Positions 44,735 through 55,171 are shown, numbered from the stretch's first letter. The stretch is 64,000 nt of DNA from Xanthomonas hortorum pv. pelargonii (GCF_024499015.1 NZ_CP098604.1:3410001-3474000), one strand, 5' to 3'. Notes: generated by a model from the letters alone, not told the origin. A program made the numbers and translations.

Positions 44735-45502
44735 ATGGCCAAACCCAAGGCGGCACCCCGGAACGACACCGATCCCCGGGTGGACGATCTGGCGTTGGAC
44801 GCGTCCGCGCCGACCCCGTTGTACCTGCAACTGGCCGGCAAGCTCACCGACGCCATCCGCGGCGGTGAGTGGAAGGCCGGCGAGGCGCTGCCGGCCGAGC
44901 GCCAGCTGTGCGAGCGTCTGCAGATTTCGCGGGTGACCCTGCGCCAGGCGGTGGACGTGCTGGTCGAACAAGGCCTGGTCTCGCGCCGTCAGGGCGCCGG
45001 CACCTTCGTCACCGCGCAGATCCAGCATCAGCTCAGCGGCCTGACCAGTTTCAGCGAGACGCTGCGCATCAAGGGTTACGAGCCGGGCACGCGCTGGCTG
45101 GAGCGGCGCCTGCGCCCGGCGCATGGCGAAGAAATCCTGCGGCTCGGTCTGTCGCCGGATGCGGCAGTGGCCTCGCTGACGCGTCTGCGCAGCGCCGACG
45201 ACCGCGTCATGGCCTACGAGCACGCGGTGCTGCCGCAACGCATCGTCGCCGACCCGCAGCAGATCGGCGATTCGCTCTACAGCTATCTGGATGCGCAAGG
45301 CACGCCGGTGGTGCGCGCGTTGCAGTATTTCCGCGCGATCAATCTGCCCGCGCGCCTGGCCGAACATCTGCGCATGAAGACCGGCGAGGCGATCCTGCAT
45401 GTGGTGCGCGTGGGCTATGCCCGCGATGGCAGCGCAATCGAATTGACCGACACCTATTGCCACAACGACTTCTACGATTTCGTCGCCGAACTGCGCCGCT
45501 GA
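44735..45502 (+). CDS. nagR: GntR/HutC-family transcriptional regulator NagR
   Basis: A 255-residue repressor. The winged helix is RQLCERLQISRVTLRQAVDVLVEQGLVSRRQGAGTFV (about residues 54-90 in pieces), followed by a C-terminal UTRA ligand domain (about 100-250, LTRLRSADDRVMAYEHAVLP). In Xanthomonas and other gammaproteobacteria, GntR/HutC regulators of this kind control nag genes in response to GlcNAc-6-phosphate or GlcN-6-phosphate. I chose the start at 44735, 6 bases after a GGAGG ribosome site. It is followed by nagP after 45 bases. Confidence 0.85.
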   Translation: MAKPKAAPRNDTDPRVDDLALDASAPTPLYLQLAGKLTDAIRGGEWKAGEALPAERQLCERLQISRVTLRQAVDVLVEQGLVSRRQGAGTFVTAQIQHQLSGLTSFSETLRIKGYEPGTRWLERRLRPAHGEEILRLGLSPDAAVASLTRLRSADDRVMAYEHAVLPQRIVADPQQIGDSLYSYLDAQGTPVVRALQYFRAINLPARLAEHLRMKTGEAILHVVRVGYARDGSAIELTDTYCHNDFYDFVAELRR

Positions 45503-45547
45503 TTCCAGCCGGCGTCCCCCAACGACAACCTCAGAGCCAGCCGATCC

Positions 45548-46822
45548 ATGACTACTGCCAGGCCCGCAAATCCCGTTGTCTCGATCGCCATCGTCGGCGT
45601 GCTGTTTTTCATCATCGGCTTTTTCACCTGGATCAACGGGCCGCTGATCACCTTCGTGCGCTTGGCGTTCGACCTCAACGAGGTCAACGCGTTTCTGGTG
45701 CTGATGGTGTTCTACCTGTCGTATTTCTTCCTGGCGCTACCGGCGTCGTGGATACTCAAACGCACCGGCATGAAGAAAGGCCTGGCGCTGAGCCTGGTGG
45801 TGATGGCGGTGGGCGCGGCCGGCTTTGGCCAGTTCGCCACCCAGCGCTGGTATCCGGGTGCGTTGGCCGGCCTGTTCGTGATCGGTAGCGGCCTGGCGCT
45901 GCTGCAGACGGCGATCAACCCGTACATCAGCATCCTCGGCCCGATCGAGAGCGCGGCCCGGCGTATCGCGCTGATGGGCATCTGCAACAAGATTGCCGGC
46001 ATCCTGGCGCCGATCCTGATCGGCTCGCTGGTGTTGCACGGCATCGGCGATCTGTCCGAGCAGGTGGCCAGTGCCAATGCCGCGACCAAGGAAACCTTGC
46101 TCACTGCGTTCGCCGCCAAGATTCACGCACCGTACCTGGTGATGTCCGGCGTACTGTTGCTGTTGGCCATCGGCGTATTGTTCTCGCCGTTGCCAGAACT
46201 CAAGGCCTCCGAGGCCAATGCAACGCCCGGCGCGGCCGGCGTGCAGAAATCCAGCATCTTCCAGTTTCCGCATCTGTGGCTGGGCGTGTTGTGCCTGTTC
46301 GTGTACGTGGGCGTGGAAGTGATGGCCGGCGATGCGATCGGCACCTACGGTCACGGCTTCAATCTGCCGTTGGACAGCACCAAACTGTTCACCTCCTACA
46401 CGCTGGGTGCGATGCTGGTGGGCTATATCGCCGGCCTGGTGCTGATTCCGCGCGTGATCTCGCAGGCACGCTACCTGAGCGTGTCGGCGGTGCTGGGTGT
46501 GCTGTTCTCGCTCGGTGCATTGCTCACCCACGGCTATGTGTCGGTGGGCTTCGTTGCCGCGCTGGGCTTTGCCAACGCGATGATGTGGCCGGCGATCTTC
46601 CCGCTGGCCATTCGCGGGCTCGGTCGCTTTACCGAAATCGGTTCGGCACTGCTGGTCATGGGCATTGCCGGTGGCGCGATCATTCCGCAGCTGTTCGCCA
46701 TTCTCAAACAGCACTACGACTTCCAGGTCGTGTTCGCTGCGCTGATGGTGCCGTGCTATCTGTACATCCTGTTCTATTCGCTGCGCGGTCATCGCGTGGG
46801 CCTGCCGGCCCAGGCCAAGTGA
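45548..46822 (+). CDS. nagP: GlcNAc inner-membrane transporter NagP (MFS, FucP family)
   Basis: A 424-residue major-facilitator sugar transporter with about 12 transmembrane helices. The FucP-family signature FTWINGPLITFVRLAFDL replaces the usual MFS loop, and GxLALLQTAINPYISILGP (residues 118-136) matches the sugar-binding segment of that family. It would take up GlcNAc by proton symport, with phosphorylation by a kinase not present in this window. It lies between nagR and nagQ. Confidence 0.87.
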   Translation: MTTARPANPVVSIAIVGVLFFIIGFFTWINGPLITFVRLAFDLNEVNAFLVLMVFYLSYFFLALPASWILKRTGMKKGLALSLVVMAVGAAGFGQFATQRWYPGALAGLFVIGSGLALLQTAINPYISILGPIESAARRIALMGICNKIAGILAPILIGSLVLHGIGDLSEQVASANAATKETLLTAFAAKIHAPYLVMSGVLLLLAIGVLFSPLPELKASEANATPGAAGVQKSSIFQFPHLWLGVLCLFVYVGVEVMAGDAIGTYGHGFNLPLDSTKLFTSYTLGAMLVGYIAGLVLIPRVISQARYLSVSAVLGVLFSLGALLTHGYVSVGFVAALGFANAMMWPAIFPLAIRGLGRFTEIGSALLVMGIAGGAIIPQLFAILKQHYDFQVVFAALMVPCYLYILFYSLRGHRVGLPAQAK

Positions 46823-46862
46823 ACGCGCCAGCATGATGCGTTCCGACGAACAAGGTACCTCC

Positions 46863-47930
46863 ATGCGCAGGCCCACCATCAAAGATGTCGCCGAGCGCGC
46901 CAAGGTCTCGTTGAAGACCGTGTCGCGCGTGATCAACAACGAGCCATCGGTGATGCAGGCCACGCGCGCGCGCGTGCTGCGCGCCATCGCCGATCTCGAT
47001 TACGAACCCGATCCGTCCGCACGCAATCTGCGCAGCGGTACGCCGTTCGTGATCGGTCTGGTCTACGACAACCCCAACCCGTATCACATCATCGCCATTC
47101 AAAATGGCGTGCTCGCCGCGTGCCGCGAAACCGGCTTCGGTCTGCAGATCCATCCCTGTGATTCCACCTCGCCGTTGCTTGCCGAAGAATTGGCCGAATG
47201 GGTGCAACGCTCGCGTCTGGCCGGCGTGGTGCTGACCGCACCGATGTCAGAGCGCCCCGAGCTAATGGCCGGGCTGGCCGCGCGCGGTATCAAGAGCGTG
47301 CGCATCATCGCCGCTACCGATGACCCCGGCGATGGCCCGTGTGTGTACATCGACGACCGCGCTGCGGCGTATGAGATCACCGAACATCTGGTCCAGCTCG
47401 GCCATCAACGCATCGGCTTTTTGTGGGGCGGCCCGCAGCATCGCTCCAGCGGCGAGCGCTACGCCGGCTACGAGGCCGCGCTGAAGGATTACGGCATCAC
47501 GCTGGACAAGCATCTGGTGATTCCCGGCGACTACACCTTTGACGATGGCTTCCGTGGCGCACGCCGGCTGTTGTCGCTGCGCGAACCGCCCACCGCCATC
47601 TTCGGCAGCAACGACGAAATCGCCGCCGGCGTGCTGGCAGCGGCCAAATCCACCGGCATGAACGTGCCGTATCAACTCTCGATCGCCGGCTTCGAAGACA
47701 GCCCGTTTTCGCGCCAGTCTTGGCCGGCATTGACCACCGCCAAGCAGGCCACCGACGACATCGCGCGGCATGCCGCACGCCTGTTGATCAGCCAGCTGCG
47801 CAGCGATGCCTACGACGACCAGCCCGCGCAATTGCAAAACCGCGGCTTCGTGCCGCAACTGGTCGTGCGCGGTTCCACTGCACCGGCGCAACCGCCGGCC
47901 GCCAAATCCTCTCCCACCGAATCCGTCTGA
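46863..47930 (+). CDS. nagQ: LacI-family transcriptional regulator NagQ
   Basis: A 355-residue LacI-type repressor. The HTH and hinge are TIKDVAERAKVSLKTVSRVINN and PSARNLRSG, and the rest is a periplasmic-binding-like effector domain (IGLVYDNPNPYHIIAIQNG, IFGSNDEIAAGVL, IAGFEDSPFSRQSWPALTT). The start at 46863 (MRRPTIKDVA) is normal for the family; in-frame ATGs at 46833 and 46836 would add 9-10 residues. A Pro/Ala/Ser tail of about 15 residues ends the protein. It should bind the ACAACGTTGT-type palindromes upstream of the two TBDR genes; that link is inference from site symmetry. Confidence 0.85.
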   Translation: MRRPTIKDVAERAKVSLKTVSRVINNEPSVMQATRARVLRAIADLDYEPDPSARNLRSGTPFVIGLVYDNPNPYHIIAIQNGVLAACRETGFGLQIHPCDSTSPLLAEELAEWVQRSRLAGVVLTAPMSERPELMAGLAARGIKSVRIIAATDDPGDGPCVYIDDRAAAYEITEHLVQLGHQRIGFLWGGPQHRSSGERYAGYEAALKDYGITLDKHLVIPGDYTFDDGFRGARRLLSLREPPTAIFGSNDEIAAGVLAAAKSTGMNVPYQLSIAGFEDSPFSRQSWPALTTAKQATDDIARHAARLLISQLRSDAYDDQPAQLQNRGFVPQLVVRGSTAPAQPPAAKSSPTESV

Positions 47931-47935
47931 GCCCG

Positions 47936-48964
47936 ATGAGCCTTCCCCTCGAAACCGATACCTTGATGTTCCGCGAGGCGGCGCAGACCGCCGACGTGGT
48001 CGCCGCACAGTTCGCCCGCAACGCCGACACCATCGCCGCACTTGCGCAATCGCTGCGCGACACACCGCCGCCGTTCGTGGTGACCTGCGCGCGCGGCAGC
48101 TCCGATCACGCAGCGACCTACGCCAAGTACCTGTTCGAAACCCAGCTTGGCATCGTCACTGCCTCGGCATCACCGTCGGTGGGTTCGGTTTATGCAGCGC
48201 CGCTGCAATTGCGCGGCGCGCTGTACATCGTGATTTCGCAATCGGGCAAGAGCCCGGACCTGCTGCGTAATGCCGAGGCCGCAAAGGCTGCCGGCGCGCG
48301 CGTGGTCGCCCTGGTCAACGTGGAAGATTCGCCGCTGGCGCAGTTGGCCGAGGTGGTGATTCCGCTGGGCGCAGGCCCGGAAAAGAGCGTGGCCGCCACC
48401 AAGAGCTATCTGGCTTCGCTGGCCGCTGTGCTGCACCTGGGCGCGGTGTGGAAGAACGACGCCGCATTGTTGGCCGCGCTGGATGCATTGCCGCAGCAGT
48501 TGCGCAACGCCTGGCAGGCCGACTGGTCCGCACTCACTGCCGGCCTGGTGCCCGCACACAACCTGTTCGTGCTCGGTCGCGGCCTGGGCCTGGGCGCGGC
48601 GCAGGAAGCGGCCCTGAAGTTCAAGGAAACCTGCGGCCTGCACGCCGAAGCGTATAGCTCGGCCGAGGTCAAACACGGCCCGATGGCGCTGGTGGGGCCG
48701 GGCTTCCCGGTGCTGGTGTTTGCCCAGCCGGACGAAACCGGTGCCGGTACGCGTGCACTCGCCGCCGAGTTCCGCGCGCGTGGCGCACAGGTGTGGCTGG
48801 CCGCGCCCGATGGCGACCTGCCGCTGGCCGATGCCGCACATCCGGCCAGCGCACCGCTGCTGACCGTGCAAAGTTTCTATCGCGCGATCAATGCGCTCGC
48901 ACTCCAGCGTGGCCACAATCCCGATTTGCCGCCGCATTTGAACAAGGTTACGGAAACGGTTTGA
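47936..48964 (+). CDS. nagB-II: Glucosamine-6-phosphate deaminase, SIS-domain type (NagB-II)
   Basis: A 342-residue protein made of two SIS domains, like the isomerase half of GlmS, and unrelated to classical NagB. It would convert GlcN-6-phosphate to fructose-6-phosphate and ammonia. Motifs: TCARGSSDHAATYAKYLFE, ISQSGKSPDLLRNAEAAK and GRGLGLGAAQEAALKFKETCGLHAEAYSSAEVKHGPMAL (in pieces), including the substrate-binding Ser/Gly loop and the catalytic Glu. The gene follows nagQ by 5 bases and precedes nagA by 2, so the three are one transcription unit. Confidence 0.9.
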   Translation: MSLPLETDTLMFREAAQTADVVAAQFARNADTIAALAQSLRDTPPPFVVTCARGSSDHAATYAKYLFETQLGIVTASASPSVGSVYAAPLQLRGALYIVISQSGKSPDLLRNAEAAKAAGARVVALVNVEDSPLAQLAEVVIPLGAGPEKSVAATKSYLASLAAVLHLGAVWKNDAALLAALDALPQQLRNAWQADWSALTAGLVPAHNLFVLGRGLGLGAAQEAALKFKETCGLHAEAYSSAEVKHGPMALVGPGFPVLVFAQPDETGAGTRALAAEFRARGAQVWLAAPDGDLPLADAAHPASAPLLTVQSFYRAINALALQRGHNPDLPPHLNKVTETV

Positions 48965-48966
48965 AC

Positions 48967-50121
48967 ATGGATGCTTCCCCGATTCAAGCGTTGTGCAATG
49001 CACGCGTGCTCACCGACGACGGCCTGCAGGATGGGCTGGTTGTCTTGCTGGCGGGCACGCAGATACAGGCGGTCGTGGCGGCCGACGATGCGCGTGTTGC
49101 GCAGGCGCACACACGTGTGGATCTGGGTGGCGCCACCTTGTTGCCGGGCTTTATCGACATCCAGGTCAACGGCGGCGGCGGCGTGTTGTTCAACAACGCG
49201 CGCGACCCGCAGGCACTGGCCACGATCGCTGCGGCGCATCGCCGCTTCGGCACCACCGGCATGTTGCCCACGCTGATCAGCGACACCGCCGAGGTGATGG
49301 CCGAGGCGATCGAAGCCACGCGTCAGGCGATCGCGCAAGGCGTGCCCGGTGTGCTCGGCATCCATCTGGAAGGCCCATACCTGAGCCCGGCCCGCAAGGG
49401 CACGCACGACGCGCACAAGTTCCGCCTGCCGGACGCGCACGAGATTGCGGTCGACACCTCGCTGGACAACGGCGTCACCCTGATAACGCTCGCACCCGAG
49501 CGCGTGCCGTTGGACGACATCCGCGCCTTCGTCGCCGGCGGCGCAATCGTGTTCGCCGGCCACACCGCAGCGACGTACGAGCAGGCGCACGCCGGCATTG
49601 CCGCCGGCGTCAGCGGCTTCACCCATCTGTACAACGCGATGTCGCAACTGGCCGGGCGCGAACCCAGTGCTGTGGGCGCCGCGTTGGAAGACCCCAACGT
49701 GTGGTGCGGCGTCATCGTCGACGGCGTGCACGTGCACCCTGCCAGCCTGCGCGTCGCGTTGGCGGCCAAGCCGCGCGGCAAGCTGTTGCTGGTCACCGAC
49801 GCCATGCCGATGGTCGGTGCCGACAGCCCCAGCTTCGATCTGTATGGCGAGACCATCACCGCCGTGGACGGTGTGGTGCGCAATGCCGACGGCGCACTGG
49901 CCGGCTCCGCGCTGGACATGGCAACGGCAGTGCGCAACAGCGTGCAATGGCTGGGCGTGGACCTGGCCGAAGCCGCGCGCATGGCGTCCACGTATCCCGC
50001 GCAGTGCATCGGCCTGGGCGATCGCCTCGGTCGGATCGCGCCGGGCTATCAAGCCGATCTGGTGCTGGTGGATGCGGATGTGCAGGTGTTGGCGACCTGG
50101 GTGGCCGGGCAGCGCGGGTAG
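48967..50121 (+). CDS. nagA: N-acetylglucosamine-6-phosphate deacetylase
   Basis: A 384-residue amidohydrolase converting GlcNAc-6-phosphate to GlcN-6-phosphate and acetate. Metal and substrate motifs are GFIDIQVNGGGGVLFNN, HLEGPYLSPARKGTHD (metal Glu), FAGHTAATYEQ (His), THLYNAMSQL (His) and VTDAMPMVGAD (catalytic Asp). The length is normal. It is the last gene of the nagQ-nagB-II-nagA run; the next gene is 217 bases downstream. Confidence 0.95.
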   Translation: MDASPIQALCNARVLTDDGLQDGLVVLLAGTQIQAVVAADDARVAQAHTRVDLGGATLLPGFIDIQVNGGGGVLFNNARDPQALATIAAAHRRFGTTGMLPTLISDTAEVMAEAIEATRQAIAQGVPGVLGIHLEGPYLSPARKGTHDAHKFRLPDAHEIAVDTSLDNGVTLITLAPERVPLDDIRAFVAGGAIVFAGHTAATYEQAHAGIAAGVSGFTHLYNAMSQLAGREPSAVGAALEDPNVWCGVIVDGVHVHPASLRVALAAKPRGKLLLVTDAMPMVGADSPSFDLYGETITAVDGVVRNADGALAGSALDMATAVRNSVQWLGVDLAEAARMASTYPAQCIGLGDRLGRIAPGYQADLVLVDADVQVLATWVAGQRG

Positions 50122-50338
50122 GCGGATCGGTCAGGCCGAATACGCTAGCCAAGCGGGATCGACGACCGCGCGACGCGGTATGTGCTGTCCGACTACCGCG
50201 GTTGTTGCGCGCGATCTACAGCCACGTTGCCCCTAGTCGCCACGTTCGCGGGTTGGATGTCGCAGCTCGCATACGGCCTTACAGCACATGCAATGGCTGC
50301 TAAAGTTGCGTCTGACCTCAGGTTGCGACGATTGACGG

Positions 50339-51716
50339 ATGAAAAACGCACGGATGCGATGGTGGCTGATGCTGAGTCTGTTGTGCAGTGTGCATGCGAT
50401 GGCAGCGATTCCAAACTGGTACGCGGCTGCCGGTGGTACTGATTACCAACTGACTGCGGTGCAAGGCGACGTGCAGTCTGGTGAAGGTGCGCAATTGCGT
50501 CTGACCGCAGTTGCCGCGCGTACTGCACCGTTCGGTGCTGCCTCCGCACAATTGGACGCTGTTTTTGCGCGGCCAGTCGTTGTTGTTGTCCGGTGTATTG
50601 GCAACCTCAAACGCATCGCAGGGTGCCACGCTATGGATGCGCGCCGATGACGCGCATGGCAAACGCCTGGCGTTCGAAAGCTCACAGATCGATCCGGTCG
50701 GCGGTACGACGCGCGCAAGCCGCTCCATTGCGCTGCAGGTACCGATGGATGCGCAGAAGGTGTTTATCGGTGTTGTGCTGCGAGGCGATGGAGCGCTGGA
50801 CGTAAGCCAGTTGCGGCTGACTGCAAAGCCGCTGGCCGATGCCGCATCGGCCAGCGCGATCCTGGATATCGCCATCCCCGCGATCCGGGAGCACGCGCTG
50901 CACAGCGCCCGCATCGACTGGACCACGCGTGAGCCGCAGCTGCGTGCACAGGCCGCAAACATGCGCGAGGTGGACGCCTATGTCGCCATTGATGCATTGG
51001 TCGCCCAGCTCGATGACGGCCATAGTTTCCTGATGCGTCCTTCCAGGCGACGTAACGTGGAAGCTGTCGCACAGCGCGAGCCGCCCGCCATGCAGGCGCG
51101 TCTGCTGTCATCCGGCATTGCCTACATCGACGTCCCCGGCCTGATGGCATCCTCCAGACAAGTCAGCAGTGCTTACGAGACATCGCTCGCGACGGCGCTG
51201 GATCAAGTCGCCGTGCAGGCCAGTTGTGGCTGGCTTGTCGATTTACGCCACAACACGGGCGGCACGATGTGGCCAATGATCAACGGGCTGCATGCGCTAC
51301 TGGGCAATGTAGCGCTCGGTAGCTTTGTCGATGCAGCAGGCAAGCAATCGCCATGGCGGGCACGGTCAACGCCGCGCTCGACTAGCTCGCCCGACGGCCT
51401 GCAAACAAATCGCCCGGTCGCCGTCTTGATCGGTCCAAGGACCGCAAGTGCGGGTGAGATGGTTGCGATCTCCTTCCGTGGCCGTGCGAACACGCGCAGC
51501 TTCGGTCAGCCAAGCGCCGGCCAGACCACCGGTAATCGCTCGGTGGAACTGCCTGGCGGCGGTGTCCTTGCGATTGCCGCCAGCTCTACGCAGGATCGCA
51601 ACGGGCATCGCATCGATGGCCGGCTACAACCGGATGTCTTGCTCGACCCGCAGATCGAAGCGACCGAGGCGGCAGCACGCTGGTTGCGTACGCAGGGCTG
51701 CGCGCCGTCGAAGTAA
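50339..51716 (+). pseudogene. S41-family (tail-specific) peptidase, reading frame broken
   Basis: The first part (MKNARMRWWLMLSLLCSVHA..., from 50339) has a signal peptide and runs to ...SAQLDAVF; the second part, in another frame, continues ...LRGQSLLLSGVLATSNAS... to 51716. They join at a TTTTT run (50562-50566): removing one T gives QLDAVLRGQSLLLSG and an intact protein of about 458 residues. The C-terminal half is an S41 peptidase: the catalytic Ser is in GPRTASAGEMVAISF and the probable base Lys region is QPSAGQTTGN. As written only a secretion-less C-terminal fragment could be made. The gene follows nagA and precedes the second TBDR on the same strand. Confidence 0.78.
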
Positions 51717-52349
51717 TCGCTTGTTGGTGAGCGCCTTGTGGGCTGCATTGGCCGCTGTTGTAACTCAAAGAAGTTTGCGTATGAAGTCGTGCGGTACTTG
51801 ATGCAACTTACGAGATTTGCTTCATCGGTGTTGCTGCATCTACATGTGCATGTGCTCGCAACAATTCTTCAAGCGTAATTGGAATGCCTTAGTAGCGAAC
51901 ATCCCGCACAAACGCGCAGCACATCCAAGCATGCAAAACACTTTGCATCGCAACATCTGCGTGCGCAGCCTTATGCCATCAGGTCTCCATGCGCAGTGGT
52001 CTGCACGGACCACGAAGAGAATGCGATGACGATCACGCCGTCATTCCGTTATCTGCGTTGAATTCGACGAATTACACATAAATCAAGCTGTTTGTGTCGT
52101 TGAGTTGACAGCGCGGCTTGCGGGAGGCACCTTCGTTGATAACGTTGTCAACGAACAGGAGCACACTCCGAATTCATGCAGACGTTGCCGCCGATGATGC
52201 ATCGGTCTGGCGCCTTGACCCGCACGCCACGAGGCAGTGCGGGACGCTGCTCGCATCCGGCACAGGGGACGGAGTGCGGGCATGGCACGCGCATCGCGCG
52301 TTCTTGCGCAACTCACCGGTTGCGACGTATCAGCCTAGAGGTCCACGCA
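51717..52349 (+). other. Non-coding region upstream of the second nag-locus TBDR
   Basis: A stretch of 633 bases without a convincing gene. It includes a possible promoter (ttgaat at 52059 with cataaat about 17 bases on) and a strong LacI-type palindrome annotated separately. The leader before the receptor start is about 200 bases. Confidence 0.65.
52132..52155. promoter_or_regulatory. LacI-type operator candidate (NagQ box) upstream of the second TBDR
   Basis: A 24-bp palindrome (11 of 12 pairs) centred on AACGTT: ttcgttgataac followed by gttgtcaacgaa. It resembles the perfect 12-bp palindrome upstream of the first TBDR. It lies about 195 bases before the start codon. Confidence 0.7.
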
Positions 52350-55013
52350 ATGGTGTATCCCCGTGTGTTCGAGTTGTCCGGTCATTTCCTGTGTCATGCG
52401 CGTGCACCGCGTCGTTCGCCACTGAGCGCAGCGGTCCGTGGTTTGCTGTTGGGTGGCGCGGCTTTTGCCAGCACTGCGGCACTTCCCGCATTCGCGCAGG
52501 AACAGCCTGCACCCGCCCAGCAACAGGCACCCGCGCAAACCAATCCATCGGTCTCCACCTTGGATGAAATCAAGGTGGTGGGCTATCAGGCCAGTCTCGG
52601 CAAGGCGCTCAACGTCAAGCGCAATGCCGATGCGATCGTCGATGCGATCAGCGCCGAAGACATCGGTAAATTTCCCGATACCAACGTCGCCGAATCGCTG
52701 TCGCGGCTCTCCGGCATCACCGTGGACCGGCAATTCGGCGAAGGCGAAAAAGTCAGCATCCTCGGCACCGATCCTGCGCTCAATCGCGTGCTGCTCAATG
52801 GCCAGACCATTGCCTCCACCAGTTGGGGCGGCGACCCCAACGATCCGGATAGCCGCTCGTTCAACTACAGCACCCTGGCGCCGGAAGTGGTCGGCTTGAT
52901 GGAGGTCTACAAGACCCCGGAAGCGCGTATCGACGAAGGCTCCATCGGCGGCACCGTGATCGTGCACACGCGCAAACCGCTGGATCTCGAGCGCAATACG
53001 CTGACCGGCACGGTGAGCTACGGCTATAACGATCGCTCCGAAGACCCCAAGCCGAACGTATCGGCGTTGTACAGCTGGAAAAACCAGGATGAAACCCTGG
53101 GTGTGCTCACCTCGGTGATGCATTCGCAGCGCGTGTTGCGCCGCGATGGTGTGGAAATTTTCGGCTACGACAACGTGGAAGGCGCAGGGTTTCCGCCGGG
53201 TGTGGTGGGCAATAACACCGGTGTGTTTCCGACCTCGATCAACACGGCCTTGTTTCAGCAGACGCGCAAGCGCGATGGTGTCAGCGCCGCATTGCAATGG
53301 AAGCCGGATGCCGACTTCGAGCTCAATCTGACCGGTTTGTACGTCAAGGAAAGTTTCGACAACTACAACCAGAGCCGCTACGGCTACTGGGGCTCCAACC
53401 CGGGCGATGCGCAGGCGCTGGGCTTCGAAAACGGCGTGGCCACCTCGGGTACGTTCGGCGATCAATCCACCACGTTCCTGGATGGTTATCTGCGCAACAG
53501 CGATGTCACCACTGGCAGCATCCACTTGCGTGCCGACTGGCATGGCGATGGCTGGAATGCGTCGAGCCAGGTTGGCTACACCAGCTCGCAAGGTGGTGCC
53601 GAGCGCATCTACGGCATCCAGTTCCGCAATCTTGCCGGCTACAGCTACAACATCGACGGGCGTCGTACTGCGATGGACTACAGCACCGACCCCACCAACG
53701 CGGCGGCGATGCAACTCAACAATGCATCGGCCAGCCACAGCCCGCAGTACGACAAAGAGCGCTATCTGCAGCTGGACTTCGATCATGCAGTGGAGTGGGG
53801 GCCATTCACGCAGATTCTGACCGGCATCAAGCTCACCAATCACGCCACCGGGCAATCGGCGTACAGCCGTACTTGGACGCCGAACGATGGCAGCACGCTC
53901 GCTGCATTCTCGCCGGGCATCACGCCGTCGGGCTATCTGGATGGCATATCCACCAGTGCCGATATGCAGCAGTGGTCGACGATCAACAGCGGCGCGATCA
54001 GCCAGTACATCAGCGGGCTGGAAGGCGATGACGGGCTGCCGATCAGCTACGCCGGCAACTACAGCATCGAAGAGCAGAACCGTGCGTGGTTCCTGCAAGC
54101 CAATTTTTCTGGCGAGCGCTATCGCGGCAACATCGGCGTACGGTATGTGCATACGCGCGATTCCACCGACGGTTTTAGCTATGCGCCGGGCGGCGGCTAC
54201 ACGCCGGTCAACTTCCTCAACAGTTATGGCAAGTGGCTGCCGGCCTTCAATATCGCCTACGACCTGCGCGACGATTTGATGGTGCGCTTTGCCGCCTCCA
54301 AGGTGATCGCGCGGCCGCGCTACACCAACATGACCCCGTACGTGGCCACCGACGACACCACGCTCACCGCATCCACCGGCAATCCTGGTCTGAGCCCGTA
54401 CGAGTCGACCAATCTGGGCGCATCGCTGGAGTGGTATTTCTCCGACAGCAGCCTACTCAGCAGCGAATTCTTCTCACGCGATATCTCCAACTACATCCTG
54501 ACCACGGTGGAAGACCGGGTGTTCTTCAACAACGCCACCGGTGGTTCAAGCACGTATCAGACCTCCGTGCCGACCAATGCCGGCGATGCCAAGGTGCGTG
54601 GCGTGGCGCTCAACCTGCAGCACAACTTCGGCAATGGATTCGGCGTGGTGGCCAACTACACCTATTCCGATTCCAAGACCGACGGCGATTACAGCCTGCC
54701 GTACAACTCGCGCAACGCCTACAACATCAGCCCGTACTACGAGCAGGGCAAATGGAGCGCGCGGGTGAATCTGGGCTGGCGCTCGGAGTACTTCACCCAG
54801 ATCGGCCGGCTCAACGGCCAGCAGATGACCGATGCCTTCACCCAGGTGGATGCATCGTTCGGATACCAGGCCACCGAGCGCCTGCGCGTGGCGCTGGAAG
54901 CCACCAATCTGCTGGACGAAACCTACTTCAGCTACATCGGCAACAAGAACCAGCCGTACTACATCTACAAGAACGGCCGTTCTTTCATGTTGAGTCTGAA
55001 TTTCAAGCTGTAG
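52350..55013 (+). CDS. TonB-dependent receptor, probably of the NagQ regulon
   Basis: An 887-residue outer-membrane receptor. A signal peptide (about 1-48, with the hydrophobic core LLLGGAAFASTAALPAFA) precedes a Pro/Ala/Gln linker, TonB-box-like LDEIKVVGY and the plug signature ISAEDIGKFPDTNVAESLSRLSGI. This plug type is shared with carbohydrate receptors of Xanthomonas. The barrel ends SFMLSLNFKL. The ATG at 52350 is preferred to the upstream in-frame ATG at 52176, which would add an unlikely leader across the regulatory region. The upstream LacI-type palindrome and nearness to nagA suggest GlcNAc control. Confidence 0.87.
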   Translation: MVYPRVFELSGHFLCHARAPRRSPLSAAVRGLLLGGAAFASTAALPAFAQEQPAPAQQQAPAQTNPSVSTLDEIKVVGYQASLGKALNVKRNADAIVDAISAEDIGKFPDTNVAESLSRLSGITVDRQFGEGEKVSILGTDPALNRVLLNGQTIASTSWGGDPNDPDSRSFNYSTLAPEVVGLMEVYKTPEARIDEGSIGGTVIVHTRKPLDLERNTLTGTVSYGYNDRSEDPKPNVSALYSWKNQDETLGVLTSVMHSQRVLRRDGVEIFGYDNVEGAGFPPGVVGNNTGVFPTSINTALFQQTRKRDGVSAALQWKPDADFELNLTGLYVKESFDNYNQSRYGYWGSNPGDAQALGFENGVATSGTFGDQSTTFLDGYLRNSDVTTGSIHLRADWHGDGWNASSQVGYTSSQGGAERIYGIQFRNLAGYSYNIDGRRTAMDYSTDPTNAAAMQLNNASASHSPQYDKERYLQLDFDHAVEWGPFTQILTGIKLTNHATGQSAYSRTWTPNDGSTLAAFSPGITPSGYLDGISTSADMQQWSTINSGAISQYISGLEGDDGLPISYAGNYSIEEQNRAWFLQANFSGERYRGNIGVRYVHTRDSTDGFSYAPGGGYTPVNFLNSYGKWLPAFNIAYDLRDDLMVRFAASKVIARPRYTNMTPYVATDDTTLTASTGNPGLSPYESTNLGASLEWYFSDSSLLSSEFFSRDISNYILTTVEDRVFFNNATGGSSTYQTSVPTNAGDAKVRGVALNLQHNFGNGFGVVANYTYSDSKTDGDYSLPYNSRNAYNISPYYEQGKWSARVNLGWRSEYFTQIGRLNGQQMTDAFTQVDASFGYQATERLRVALEATNLLDETYFSYIGNKNQPYYIYKNGRSFMLSLNFKL

Positions 55014-55171
55014 AGCGCACGGTGTGGGGGAGGTGCGCACGGGCGCGTGGCCGGCATCGATGCTCATGCCACTGCGCGCCCGGTGTGCTTCCTGCAAATA
55101 CTGCGCTTCTTCGCGTCGCGCAGAGCGTTGCGCCTGGCGATTCATGCGTCTCACGCGGTGCAATCAGCCGC

